From Agelaius tricolor (taxonomy: Eukaryota; Chordata; Aves; Passeriformes; Icteridae): a DNA stretch of 64,000 bases. Location of the stretch: positions 80,950,881 to 81,014,880 of the forward strand of contig JALJCS010000001.1 of NCBI GenBank assembly GCA_023055355.1. The letters are read 5' to 3'. Below are positions 36,101 through 48,300 of the stretch, piece after piece (within the stretch, counting starts at the first letter, position 1; each line of letters begins with the position of its first letter). A program made the position numbers and the translations under genes. The notes beneath the pieces were generated by a model. It was not told the origin of the DNA and made no database searches. It saw only the letters and a list, made by a program, of their open reading frames with translations.

Positions 36101-39100
36101 TTTTATTCCAGGGTTGTTTGAAAACTATATGAAAATAAATTTCAGGAGCTTTTTTTATTAGAGGGACCAGAGTAGAATTGCTTCTCTAGCCAGAGACTGT
36201 TCCTCAGAGTCTTGCTTCAGTTTTTATGATTACTTAAAATAAATCTGAAGCATTGGAAGAAATCACACTTTAGTGACTGGCACACCTATGAACTTTGAGT
36301 ACAATGCCTGATTTTCATAACATAGTAACATACATTTTGTTTAATGAAAAGGTGGACTGTGACTGTATTCAGCTGATGTTGACTTGTTGTCATGAGTGTA
36401 TCATGAACAGACCCAGTCAGGATTATTTCAGGCATGTTCTTTGTTCTTGGTGGGGAAGAAATAAAGCAAAGTTTCCAAAAACCTTAATACCACCATTTTT
36501 AAATTTATCTTTGTTTCTGGAGTGGTGAGGAGAGTTTTGTTTGTTTGGTGGTGGTTGTTGCCCCTAAACTGTGCTTTCCTAATGCCCTCCAGTGATGTTA
36601 ATCTTTAGGATGCTCTAAGAAGCTTGCCTGAAAAAAGGCAAAAGTATAAGGATATAAAGTATAAAATGCATAATTATAGCATCTGATCTTGTGAATCTTG
36701 TTTTTATAAAATAGACTGTTATTAATTCTAAGAAGGAGATGTTATGTGACAGTGAAGCATAGGAGACAAGAAATACTAATATTCGTGGACATGTTTCACT
36801 GGTACAGATCTTTTATGATTTATAAAATAATACTAACGTGGAGTTTATAAACACATTTCTGGATGTGTTCATTGGCATCAGGTGTTTTGCTGTTAGTCAG
36901 AAGTTTAAGATATCTCTAAGGATTCAGCTCTGCATGGAGGCAGAAGCTGCACTGTTGCCAGCTGGGATTTCTGAAGCAGGATGCTTATCTACAGTGCAGC
37001 AGGGCTGCCTCTGCCTTTAGGAAATATGCCCATAGGGAACATCAAGGGAAGAATCTTACTTTGAGGAAAAAGCAATGCTGAATACTTTCTTTCTTTTCAC
37101 ACTAGCTAAGAATTAATTGGTTAAGTTTTGATGGCAACTGCAGAGTATAAATCATTTGGTGAGAGATTTTAGTCATGTTTTGATATTCTTAATACAGTTC
37201 TCGATTTAGTATGTGGTATGGAAAATAGCATAGGGATTGATGGTACAGATACAGGAGAGAAGCTGGGAGATAGCACAGGAAAAACAAAAAATACCTGTGG
37301 TGGCAGTGGAGCTAGAAACAAATCATGTTTCATTTATTTCTGTTGTTGTACGTAAAAAATAATGGGAGGAATACAGGTGCATGTGAATATCTAATGTCAT
37401 TTTAGGTGCCTGAGAATATCTGAGACACCTGTAAGATTCTGCTGTAGGCTGTAAGGGAGGTGGGTTGTCCTGGACTGGCAGCTGGATGCCAGGCAAGATA
37501 CCACATACTTTCCTGATATTTTTAGTGTCTGAAATGGCAGTAGGAGTCAATGTGTCCACACTAAATCAGTAAAATTGCTGTTTCTTTTCAAACCTTTCGT
37601 ATTTTGTGTGGATTAGTGGGTTTTCTGTTTTTAAGTTTGCCACCTCTCAATTGGCTCTTCCTCCTACTGAAAAAATGGAGACAAAAATACAGCACCACTG
37701 TTGTGCTGCTCACCCCCTTTGATGGTAATTTAACTGTAGGGTAAACGTGGCAGACCTTTTGTGTTCTTAGTTTATTTATAGCTTTCTTGTGGGACAGACT
37801 GGCTGCTTGGGCAGTGCCTAGGAAAACTGCTGCTGGGCTTTAAGTGTCAAATCTAGATTTTATTTTTTTTTAGGTGTGGGTTTTAAACAATGTCTGTAGT
37901 TTCTTTTGTCACTAGTCATTCATGTGCACCTGAATTTCATTGGCACATACAGAGAGCTGCTGTCATCTTAACTGAGGTATTAACTGGCCTTATTTTGAAC
38001 AAGGCATTTCTGTAAGTGGGTCATCTGATGGCTGCAGTGCTGTACGTGAGCTCGGGTAGTATCTAACATACCTTGACAACAGTGTGTATGAATATATATA
38101 CTTAGATGGTAAAGGAGAAGGGATGGTGTTAGTGACTATGTAAACAATTTAAAGTGGAGCTGGATTGTGTGATTTAAATCTCCAAATCTAAACTAACTTC
38201 TCTGTGCTAAGTACAGTGAAGTTCTTGCTGGCTTCCTTTCATTTCTTTTTCCACTTCAGTTGGAAGCACTGAAGAAAAATTCATTGTCTGCTTTGATTTG
38301 AGAATAAAAGTAAGAATAATTTTCTGGGAAACCACTAGTCTTTGGCTTCTCCCTGCGAGAGAATAGCCCAAGCTTTAGCTAACAGTAAACTGGAGATTTT
38401 CCTCTGCTGTTAAAAGAAAAAGCCAGAGAGCCTGATCATGTCAGCCACTGGTGAGGAGAAGGGTGTGAAGGGATGGTGGAGTCTTGTATTTATCCCCATG
38501 ACCTCTTCTGCATCCAGTGAAACTTAATTTTGACTCAGCTTCTGTCCCTTTGTATGTGTAAATTTGGCACAGTAGTACTACTGGTGCTGTGAACTTACTG
38601 GGCACAGCTTTTTATGAAGTCTGAAATGGCTCTTAGTGGTCTGCCTTAAGAAAGAAAAACCTTTGCTGTCTTGCATATTAGAGCTTAAAAACATAATCAC
38701 TTAACAGAAGCCATGTTATGTTTGACTCTTGAGTTAACAGCATGCCATCACATGCAGGCATCTCTGCATAAAGTTGGTGATAACTGATTTAGTAAATTTT
38801 GTTTCTCAGAGTTCCATATGGCTGCAATTTAGATAGCATCACTGTATTTTGTAATGCTGATTAGTCTCAATGCTCTGCTTATACACATCAAGGATAAGGA
38901 TTATATATAAAGTATGTAGCATATACAGATATTCCTATAATGTTGTATTTACTTATGTGCATTCCATTCAAAATATTTATTTAGACAACACATAACAGAA
39001 TAATTTCTGTAATTTTCTAAGAACTAGAGGGAGTTAAGACTTTTCATGGAAACGTAGTGCCTTTTAATGCACATCTCCAAAGTGTCTTGTTGAAGAGAAT

Positions 39101-39221
39101 GGCAGGTGTTTGTACCCAGCCAATAACTTATTAGCATATGCAGTTCATGCTTTCTGATGTCAAATGTCATAGCTGTTACTTATGCTTTGCTGTTTTTTTT
39201 TTTCCCTTTCCTGAAATACAG

Positions 39222-39371
39222 GTAAGCTTTGTTATCTGGAAGCCCTGCAAATAGTGTGTGAAGATGGCGAGTCTGATGAGCCAGAGTCTGTTGACCTACG
39301 TAGAAGAAGGAAATGTTCCTGCTCTGAAAGCACTTCTTGAGAAATGCAGGGATGTTGATGAGAGAAATGAG
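39222..39371 (+). CDS. KIDINS220: KIDINS220 exon 2: 42-nt leader, start codon (39264) and residues 1-36
   Basis: After a long T-rich tract and ACAG acceptor, 42 nt of leader precede ATG at 39264-39266. The coding part starts [20 protein letters not shown] and ends DVDERNE at an in-phase GTAAGA donor. It corresponds to human residues 1-36, the capping region before ankyrin repeat 1. The exon's first bases are GTAAGC, so acceptor and a consensus donor are fused (see findings). Confidence 0.9.
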
Positions 39372-42300
39372 GTAAGATGATTTTTTAAAAGGTCAATTTC
39401 ACATTGCATCTTATTAGCTATAGAATGAATAATTAGTGAGATCATATTGGTTATTTAATATACAAATTTCAGTCTTGTTTTGAAGTGATTGCTTACTTTG
39501 CATAACCTGAACACTGCATGTTCAGTCTCTGACAGCGCCTCAAGCATCTTTCATAGTATTTGCTTTCTAGAGAGTTCTTCTGAGCTGGAAAATGCAGCTC
39601 TGTTGTGAATGGAGTTTATACCTGTATTTCTGTGGCTAAGAATTGTTTCTCAGTTCACACCTCCAACTGCATATGCCCTGTTCATGTTGTGGTGAAACCT
39701 GGTATGATGATAACCCTTGCCTCATAACATGGTTTTCAGTCAAGAGATACTTTGTTATACAATCCAAATGAGAGCTGTATTGCAACTTACATGAGCATAT
39801 GCTCATCTAGGTGAAAAAATAGGTATCCAAGAGGTAAGTCTAGAGTTTACCAGGAGTACACAAAAGTTGTGATATGCAGTAGGGAGTTTATAGGACAGTT
39901 TTTCAGAATCTTTTATTTTGATAGGTGTTTCAAATCTGCATAAGATGGAAAGAATATTTTTTTGGAAAGAAATCCAATAGCGTATATTACTCAAACCCAA
40001 AAAGCATCATGCAAATGTGACAACAATGTACAGAATTTAGCCTTACTGTACTTGTTAGATCTGGTTTCAATTAAGACAGTTTTCTTTCATTGTTGGCACA
40101 TTTGTTCCATGCTGTGTGTGCACATATGCTGAGGTATTTCAGATGGGGGAATTTTTAAGTTTCAGAGCATACACATGAACCTCACCACCTGGCATTTAGC
40201 ATATCTGAGAAGGGGAATGTCTGTTTCCTCTGCTGGCAACTCCTTTCAACAACATGGCCGAAATCAGACAGATCGTGTTGATATTATCAAGTGTTACCGC
40301 CTTCACCTTCTTTTCTAAATTTTTCTTCACTTATTGGTGGGACTAAATGTAGTCTTGGGTTTCATTAACTGCCTTTTTTGCAGAGATCATTTCCCCAATA
40401 CCTGTTGTTTTCAGTCTTCTTATCTGTTGCATTGGAGAAGGTCATTTCTGCAGACAGAGGTGTGTGGTTTGCATCAGTTTCAAACCCCTTGCAGGCATGC
40501 TCTATATGTATAATGATAGGAGCTTTGTTTAAATGGTAGCTCTTCCTTGGAATTCAGTGGCTTTGAGTGCTGTTCAGTTTCCAGTTTTGGACTTACCAAG
40601 ACATCTTTTCTTCTTGGGTAAAAAGAAAATACCAAAAGGAGAATGCCTTTGGACTTCTAAAAAGATTGCTGGCAAGCTAAGGTTTGCTAATGCCAGGACC
40701 TCCCAGGCTGCAGTGACTTGTGACTTGGTAGGATCACCCACATTGTTACCAACCCTTTGTACCAACCCTTTTTATCTTGACTGTGGTCAGTTGCCAGAAA
40801 AGCTGGGATGTCCCAATCAGTTGTGTATGGATAGTTTTATTGCATTAACACCATCAGTTTCAGTTAAGTGGGGCAAGTCTCAGCCTCTCTGCCTTTTCTC
40901 TGCACATCCTTCTGCTTGTGTGATTTTTTTCTCTCTCATACCAGACACATGAATTAGCAGCTAATGATAGACATTTGCTTTGTGTGATGCAGTTTGATCC
41001 TAACAGCCTCCACTTTCCCTTGATGTGCCTTTCTTTCTGCTCTTGGTACTGAAGGAGCTTCTCCATGTTCAATTCTGAATCTTCTGTTCTCTCACGGACT
41101 GTGAGAGCGCTAACCTGTAAGGTGACACTACTAATTGATTTCTCCAAAAAGATGTAGGTGTGCTCCTTTATAATTTGGTTGTTCCAACACTTACACTGAG
41201 CTGTGGTGTACAAATAGACCGTACTTGATGTGTGTGTGAGAAATATGGGCTTTTAGTTGTTGTGGAGTATCTAGACTCTTGGACAACTTTTGAGAATTAA
41301 TCTGGAGGTCACAGATACAATAATTATCTTTTGTTTCTGTGTTGTGAAATCTTTGTGATGGTTGCTAAAACCTTATAACATTAAGAGTCTTCTAACAAAA
41401 AGGGAAGGATGTTTTCAGTACCCCTATAGAAAATTTTACATCTGTCTCAGAAAACTAAAGCCAGTCTGCAGCTGTATGACACTTCTTACAGAAGGGAATA
41501 ATTTTACCATCCACAGCCTCTTCTTATCCAGACATACTTTTATTTGGAATGTATTATGCTTTTGTGTTACCCACTTGTGGAAGACAATCAGAGTGATAAC
41601 AAAAGTAACTGTTCAGAAGGAGGTGAGAAGAATGGTCAGGCTAAAATAGGGGGTTTTATTTGTTTTGCCAAAGCATTGCTTGGAAGGGATCCCTGGAAAT
41701 TATCTAGTCCTGTGTCCTGAGGTGGGTTGGTTGGAGCCAGCTGGAATTGCCTGTGTCTGGTGCAGCCTCTCTTCACCAAGGTTCAGTGCAGTTCCCTCTG
41801 GACATCCCAGCCAGACACCTGTACTCAGTGCAGTGAGGTTCCTGTCTGCCCAGCCCCTCAGTGCCCTTTGCAGAGGTGCATCAGCCTCAGGTGCATCAGC
41901 CACTCCTCCCAACTTTGTCCAGGCTCTGAAGGTGCTGTGGATGCACTCTGTGCCATTGCCCCATCCTTCATGAAAGGGTTAAATAGGATCCCAGTATTGA
42001 TTCCCTGCACTAGGGACTGGCCTCCAGCTGCACTTTGTACTGCTGATCCCAGTGCTCTGAGCCCAGCACTTGCAGCCAGTTTCAGTCTACCTCACTGTCC
42101 ATTTGTCTAGTTTGTACTTCATTAGTGCCCCTGGTTGTGGGAGACAGTGTTGAAATCCTTGCTAGGTATGGCATAAACAATGTCTCAGCTCTGCATCCAC
42201 TGCCCAGTGATGACATCCCAGAAAGAAGAGGGGTCAGTCAGGGTTTCTGAAATCACTTGGCATGTGTATTCCCAACTTAGTAACTTGCATATCGTAAAGA

Positions 42301-45300
42301 GCAGAAGTTATGACTGTTTTCTCCTCCAAAGAGAGCTGTTTTTTTCTAAAAAGTAGCATTTTGTTTTGTCTTGATTTTTTGAGCATTTTAATTCCTTTTT
42401 TTTAATGACCAGACCTAAAACTACTTCTTGTTGATACGAAAGATACTTTAGGATCTAAAAGCAATGGTGTCCTTTTAAATGTATACAATGTACAATTATA
42501 ACAACATAAACTTACATGAGGGCGTAATTTTTCCTTGTGAAAAATTACTTCCTAAATATAATTACATAAGGAACAGCTGATGGGCCAGCAAGCAATTTTG
42601 AAAGAATCCATGCATTTCTGTGATTCTATGTGTGGAAAGAGCAGAAAGAATCATCAAGTATCTTTAGTAATCATATTGTTAATAGTTTCAATTATGGAGA
42701 TTAGTGATATTACTGTATTGTGGTTCTGCATTGATTTTTATTCTTTCCAGGGAAATTGCTGGTATATAGCTCCTAACATGTAGCTTTTACATTATTAAGA
42801 AACTAGTTAATTTGGTTTTCTGTATGGTGCAGAGAAAATATAGAAGCAAGGTCAGGAAAAATTCTCGTATTTTTTTAAACTTGTAATTAATAAATTTACT
42901 GTAAAATTCAGAAAGTTTTACTTTTCAGCATACAGAGGAATTGTATCTCAGAAATTTGCTGACACAAATGTAGGCTGATTGAAGGGTGACAGATTCTAAC
43001 TGACTTTTAAAGTACTTCTGAAGGCAAATAAACCAGATTTTCTGTCTTTCATCTTCCCTGAGATGAGACTGTCTGCTAAGAACCCATGTTGCAGAGGACA
43101 GGAGTGATGTCTGTATTTCCTGTGCTGTGAGATAAAACTGGGGTATATAACCTGACTATTTTTTCCAATGCTTTAGCAACTGTTCCTCTGAATCAGTGTG
43201 CATGTTTTAATGGCCATTGTGGTTCCAGAGGTAGATATATTTCTTTATTAATTTTTTTACAATGTGAATGAGTTATTCCAAGTTGTAGCGATGTAACATG
43301 TACTGATGATGTCTGCAGTGAGGAAATCATTCAAAAAGGTAGATATTTAATAATGCAACTTTTTTCCTTTTAGTGGCCCTTTTTAATGTCTGAAATGTTT
43401 GGGGTTTTTTCTGTTTGTTTTTTAAAGCCCTATGGGACAGGATTTAATACCATATTCTCCATTTTTATTGCAAGTATGCAGTGTGGTTTCAACACCACTC
43501 CTTCTTACTACTTCTCAGTGGTAATTAAAAATGGAAACAATGTTGCTCTGTAGTTTCTGGGTTTTTATTGTGTGGTTATGTGTGTCATTGTCATAATTTC
43601 CCAGTGCATCTATTTTCCTGTCACTTTGATTTCAGAATGGCCAGACTCCACTTATGTTGGCTGCTGAGCAAGGCAATTTAGAAATTGTCCAGGAGCTTCT
43701 CAAGAAGGGAGCTAATTGCAACTTGGAAGATGCAGTAAGTATTAGTGTTTTATGTGATGGCATCTAACAGTGGAAGAAGAAGAAATTTCAAGGAGTGGGA
43801 GAGGAGTGGGAATTTAGGTTAGTGTTGAGCTCAGGAGGGAATAAAGCAGGTGGAAAATGATGACACATAAGAGAAACTTTATACAAAATTGCTTAGCTCA
43901 TGTATTTCTCTGAGCCCTCATGAAGAGTAGGGATATTCCTCAGATGTTTAAAACACCTTAATCTCTGCTGAATTTGCTGGTGTGTCTTCTGGGAAATCAG
44001 AATGGAGAAATACAGCATCAAAGATGAGGTCCAAGTATTTTGCTCATCTCAGTGTTGTTGAGGTATGTCAGTGGGTTGAATTTTTCTTTAGTTGTTTGGG
44101 GTTTTTTAATTTGGTTTTGGTGTTTTTACAGCAAATACCTAGAGAGAATTTAGGTTAAAGGATTATTTCAGAACAGTGGCAGAGAGAGGTTTCACATTTA
44201 TGAATTGTCTTTGTGCCTCAGCAAGAGGTTGACTCCAGATGAAAGATGCTCAAAAGGGGTGAATGGAACAGAGATATTGTTAGAAAGTTTTGAAGGCTCC
44301 AGTGAAGTCCAGTATAGTCCAGTGAAGAGTGATAACCAGGGAAAGGATATCACTTGTTTTTTTTACTTCTGCACTTAGTTTAAGTGTAGTAACATGGATA
44401 TCCTGGAAAAGTCTTCTGTGGAATCTGTCACCTAAAAAATCCAAACCAACCAAAACCTACCAACCAACCAAGTCTCTATTGTTATTGGACATTTTATTAC
44501 AGTTGCTGTAAATGCTACAATTTCTATACTTCTAGAAGGGCAGCTATATTTTATAAGTATAGCATATAAAAAATATGCATATAAATAGCATATAAATAAA
44601 TATAAATATATGCTATATTTTATAAGTATAGCATATAAAAAATCACTCCACACCTGGATGAGCTTTGAGCGGTGGGGGGGAAATAAGCATAATGCAAGGG
44701 GGAATGTAGCTTCCTGAAGTGATCAAAAGTGTGAAAAGCTGTGGTCCAGATTACCCTGCATATCAGTCCCTTGAGTGCTGTCACACACTATCTGTGGAGA
44801 TTTACTGCCACTGTTTTCTGTTGTCTTGGTTAGCATCTCATTCCCTCTCAGTAGTTTTTAATACCTTGACCTCATTTTCTAGTCCTTTGTAGTCCTTTTG
44901 CTGCTTCCTCCATATATTTATTAAGATAACCTACAGTGAACTGAGGAGTGGAAAGGGCTAGATATTGGATAGGAGAGCACAAAACTGGAGGGGATATTTG
45001 GAGTAATTGCTCTGAATTTCCCTGGGTATAACTGGCATGCTGTGAGTTTATTAGTATTGTTATTTTTTTTAAAGGACAGCTATTTTAAGGGCTTCATATT
45101 TCCTGTTGTGGATTAAACATTTGAAAAACAAGGTTACTTGTATTGAAATATTGAATATTACTTTATAACATTTTTTCCTTTTTTTCTAGGATAACTGGAC
45201 AGCCCTTATTTCAGCAGCTAAAGAAGGACATGCAGCTATTGTAGCAGAGCTACTCAATTATAATGTCAATTTGGAGCATCGGGATTTGGTATGTGTTGGC

Positions 45301-48300
45301 TTAGTGTAAAAATAAAATAGAAAAACACTTGTGTGAGTTGGAGGTTTTCAATTCCATAAAAATAAGGAAAGATCTTTCATTTTTACGTTATGTACCCAGT
45401 GCTGCTGAAAGGAAAAGAATATATAGTTAAATATTGCTTTTTACAGCTATCAAATGATTGCTTTACTGTTAATAATGGTAGTTTACTAGGGCTGCTATTC
45501 CCCCCTTAATTTGCTTTGGAAAAAAAGCTAAACTAAAAAACAGTTTGATTTTGAGGTGTGTTTTGTGTTGTGAGAGTTTTTTGCAGGAGGAGGATTGGTT
45601 TGTGGTTTTTTTTTTGTTGGAGGTTTTTTTGGGTGGTAGTGGCTTTTTGTTTTTTTTAAGTATTCTGGTAAAATAAACATTATCTTTCCCAGAAGATACC
45701 TGTCCGTATTTACTTTTACTCTGGGCAGCCATGATTGCTTGTACAGCAGCCCTTGTTTTCAGTCTCCTAATACTTGCTTTCATTCATCTTGCCAAATTTT
45801 TATATGGCAAAGTGGGGACTGCAGTCCAGCCCATCTAAAGAGTTACAAAAGCTGACATGAGTCTAAGGTTAGCTGGCTCTGAAGAGCTATAAACTGTCCC
45901 CATTGACAGAATATGGAATTAGGTACCTGCAAGGACTAATTTTGTTCTGCTGAAGTTAAAATGTGGAAAACCACTAGGGATGAGTTCAAGTGCTTCCTTT
46001 AATTGAAGTTCCACTCTGTCTGAAAGCTGAGGCATCTTCACAAACCAAGACTTTTTGTTTAACGTTAAGCACATTCACATGGCCAAGTGCTTGATTTCTA
46101 GACCTCTGCCAGTCAGAAGGATCTTTCACATCTCCAAAAGTGAATACAAAGGATACAAACATTCCAAAAGTGAATAAAAAAAAATGAATAAAAACTGTGC
46201 TTACGGTTATTGGAGGTATACTGTTATTTTAAAATGATATTTGTTTACCTGACCTGTCAAATGCCTTAGGCAGTGAAAACCTTATTGTCTCCTAGCTTAC
46301 AAACTTAAATGAGCACACCAGTGTAGTTTGAATTGTAGTTTAATTGCTCTTATTACTCCCTGCTACAGAACTCAAAGGTAAACTTTCCATGTTAATTGAT
46401 TTGGAATCTAGACTTTAAGACATTGATGTGTTTCTTGTTTTTTTTTTTTAATCCAGTGGTTGGATTTGTATGCATTTGAAATCTGAATTCAGTGTTCAGC
46501 AACATTAAGAACGTGATGTTTTCCCAAATTTTGCATATAACAGGAAATTAGTACTTCCATACAGGAGCTTAATATTTATTTTGAATAAATAGAATTACAA
46601 CATTGTGTGGTCAGTCCTTACTATATTTTGAATTTGCAGAATAGTTTTAGTACAAATGCAGAATGAAATAAAAGTTATATTTCTAAGTATTTTTCAGTTT
46701 TTACAATTCTTGTGTTTGCTAGGGAGGATGGACTGCCCTGATGTGGGCATCATATAAAGGTCGCACTGAAGTGGCTAAACTGCTGCTTGAGAAAGGAGCA
46801 AATCCAAACATCACAGGCATGGTAAGTTTTAGTCTTAAACATCTCCTCCTCCCAAATGTTTGAAGTCCTGAATTGTACACTTATCTTATTATCTTGATCA
46901 AACATTTTGCATTTTTTGCAATATGATATTTTTTACTGTACTTTATAAAGAATTTGCTTTAATAATCTGTTTTAATGCCACTGGCTTTTTTAATAATTTT
47001 GAATTTTTTTTAAATTGAAGCAAATTAGTGTATAGTTCATATTGAGATTCAAATTATCAGGAAAGGAAATCATAGAAAAGATAAGTAGTGTATCTAATGT
47101 TACTTGTATAACAGCTGTCATTTTTCTGCAACTGTAGAAGTTAATGGAGTAACTAATGTGTGCAGTGTAGAAACCATAATTTGCTTTAATTGTTTCGTAA
47201 TAATTTAGATTATGTGAACATATACCATTCATATTGGAGAATAAAATAACATAAGATTTTGAGATTTAGCTCATTTATAAGCATCTTTTACAAAAGTGCA
47301 GGCATTGAACAATTTGTTTATACTGTCAGTTCTCTGCTGTTTGAGGCAGTGAACAATGAAGGAAGAATCCCAGTGGCCAGAACAACCTTTGTGATGGTTG
47401 ACTTTTCCAGGTTTATATATGCAGTTCTGTGTGCATGGCACAACTCCTCTGCAGTCCTGATTACTCAGGGGTATTACACAGCTGTCTGTTGCTTCCTTTC
47501 TACCTTACAACTGTTCCTATTAAGACAAGGATGTGAATTTACAAACCTTGTTTAAAGAGTTATAAATCAAAACTGATTCAAAACAGTGGACATCTTCCTA
47601 GATATCATCTAGGTAATGTACTAGATAACAATTATTGGTAATGTAGTTGGATTTATTTCTGTATGTTCATTCTTCTATAGGTTTAACCTCTCTTGAGACT
47701 TGTTTTGTTGATGTAAAATAATTAAAATGCATAAGACTATAATTATTTATTTGTTTTTTAATTCTAAGCAATACAGTGTTTATCCAATCATTTGGGCAGC
47801 AGGACGTGGCCACTCAGATATAGTCCATCTGTTGCTGCAGCATGGAGCTAAAGTGAACTGCTCTGACAAAGTAAGTTATACCTATATAACATTTAATTTC
47901 TGTAATGTTTGATGAATTTCCTGTGAAAGGAAATCTGTGAGTTCTTAATTAGAAAAACACTTGCTGTTGTATTTTACCCATGAGGTTAGAATTAGTGTGC
48001 TAGAGTAAGTTGTTATGCTTGAAAGAGGTTTTTGCATAGTACACTCAAGATGGTTTTGATATTTCTATTTTCAGAGCTGTTGGAAACCTTGCTATCCTAG
48101 GTTGTATAGAAAAATAATTCTTACAGCTATCTACAAAAGAAAAATTGGAGTGGCTTTTCAAATGCTTGTGTTAATTCATAAGTCCAAATTATATTTTTGT
48201 AAAGACTAGAGCAATGAAGTATAGGATAAGTACTAGATTGTATGGGATACTAAATACAGAAAGCAATATGATAAAATGTTGTGAATGTTTTTTCAGTATG

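Larger units (their letters stand above)
31948..39221 (+). other. KIDINS220: KIDINS220 intron 1, about 7.3 kb
   Basis: Runs from the GTGAGT donor to a strong polypyrimidine tract and ACAG acceptor. It holds two CR1 fragments near its 5' end (32455-33107). The remainder is AT-rich with no recognised gene. Confidence 0.65.

Noticed and set aside
40533..40952. 139-codon open frame in KIDINS220 intron 2
   Set aside because: No domain, no recognisable family and no splice-site context; most likely chance.
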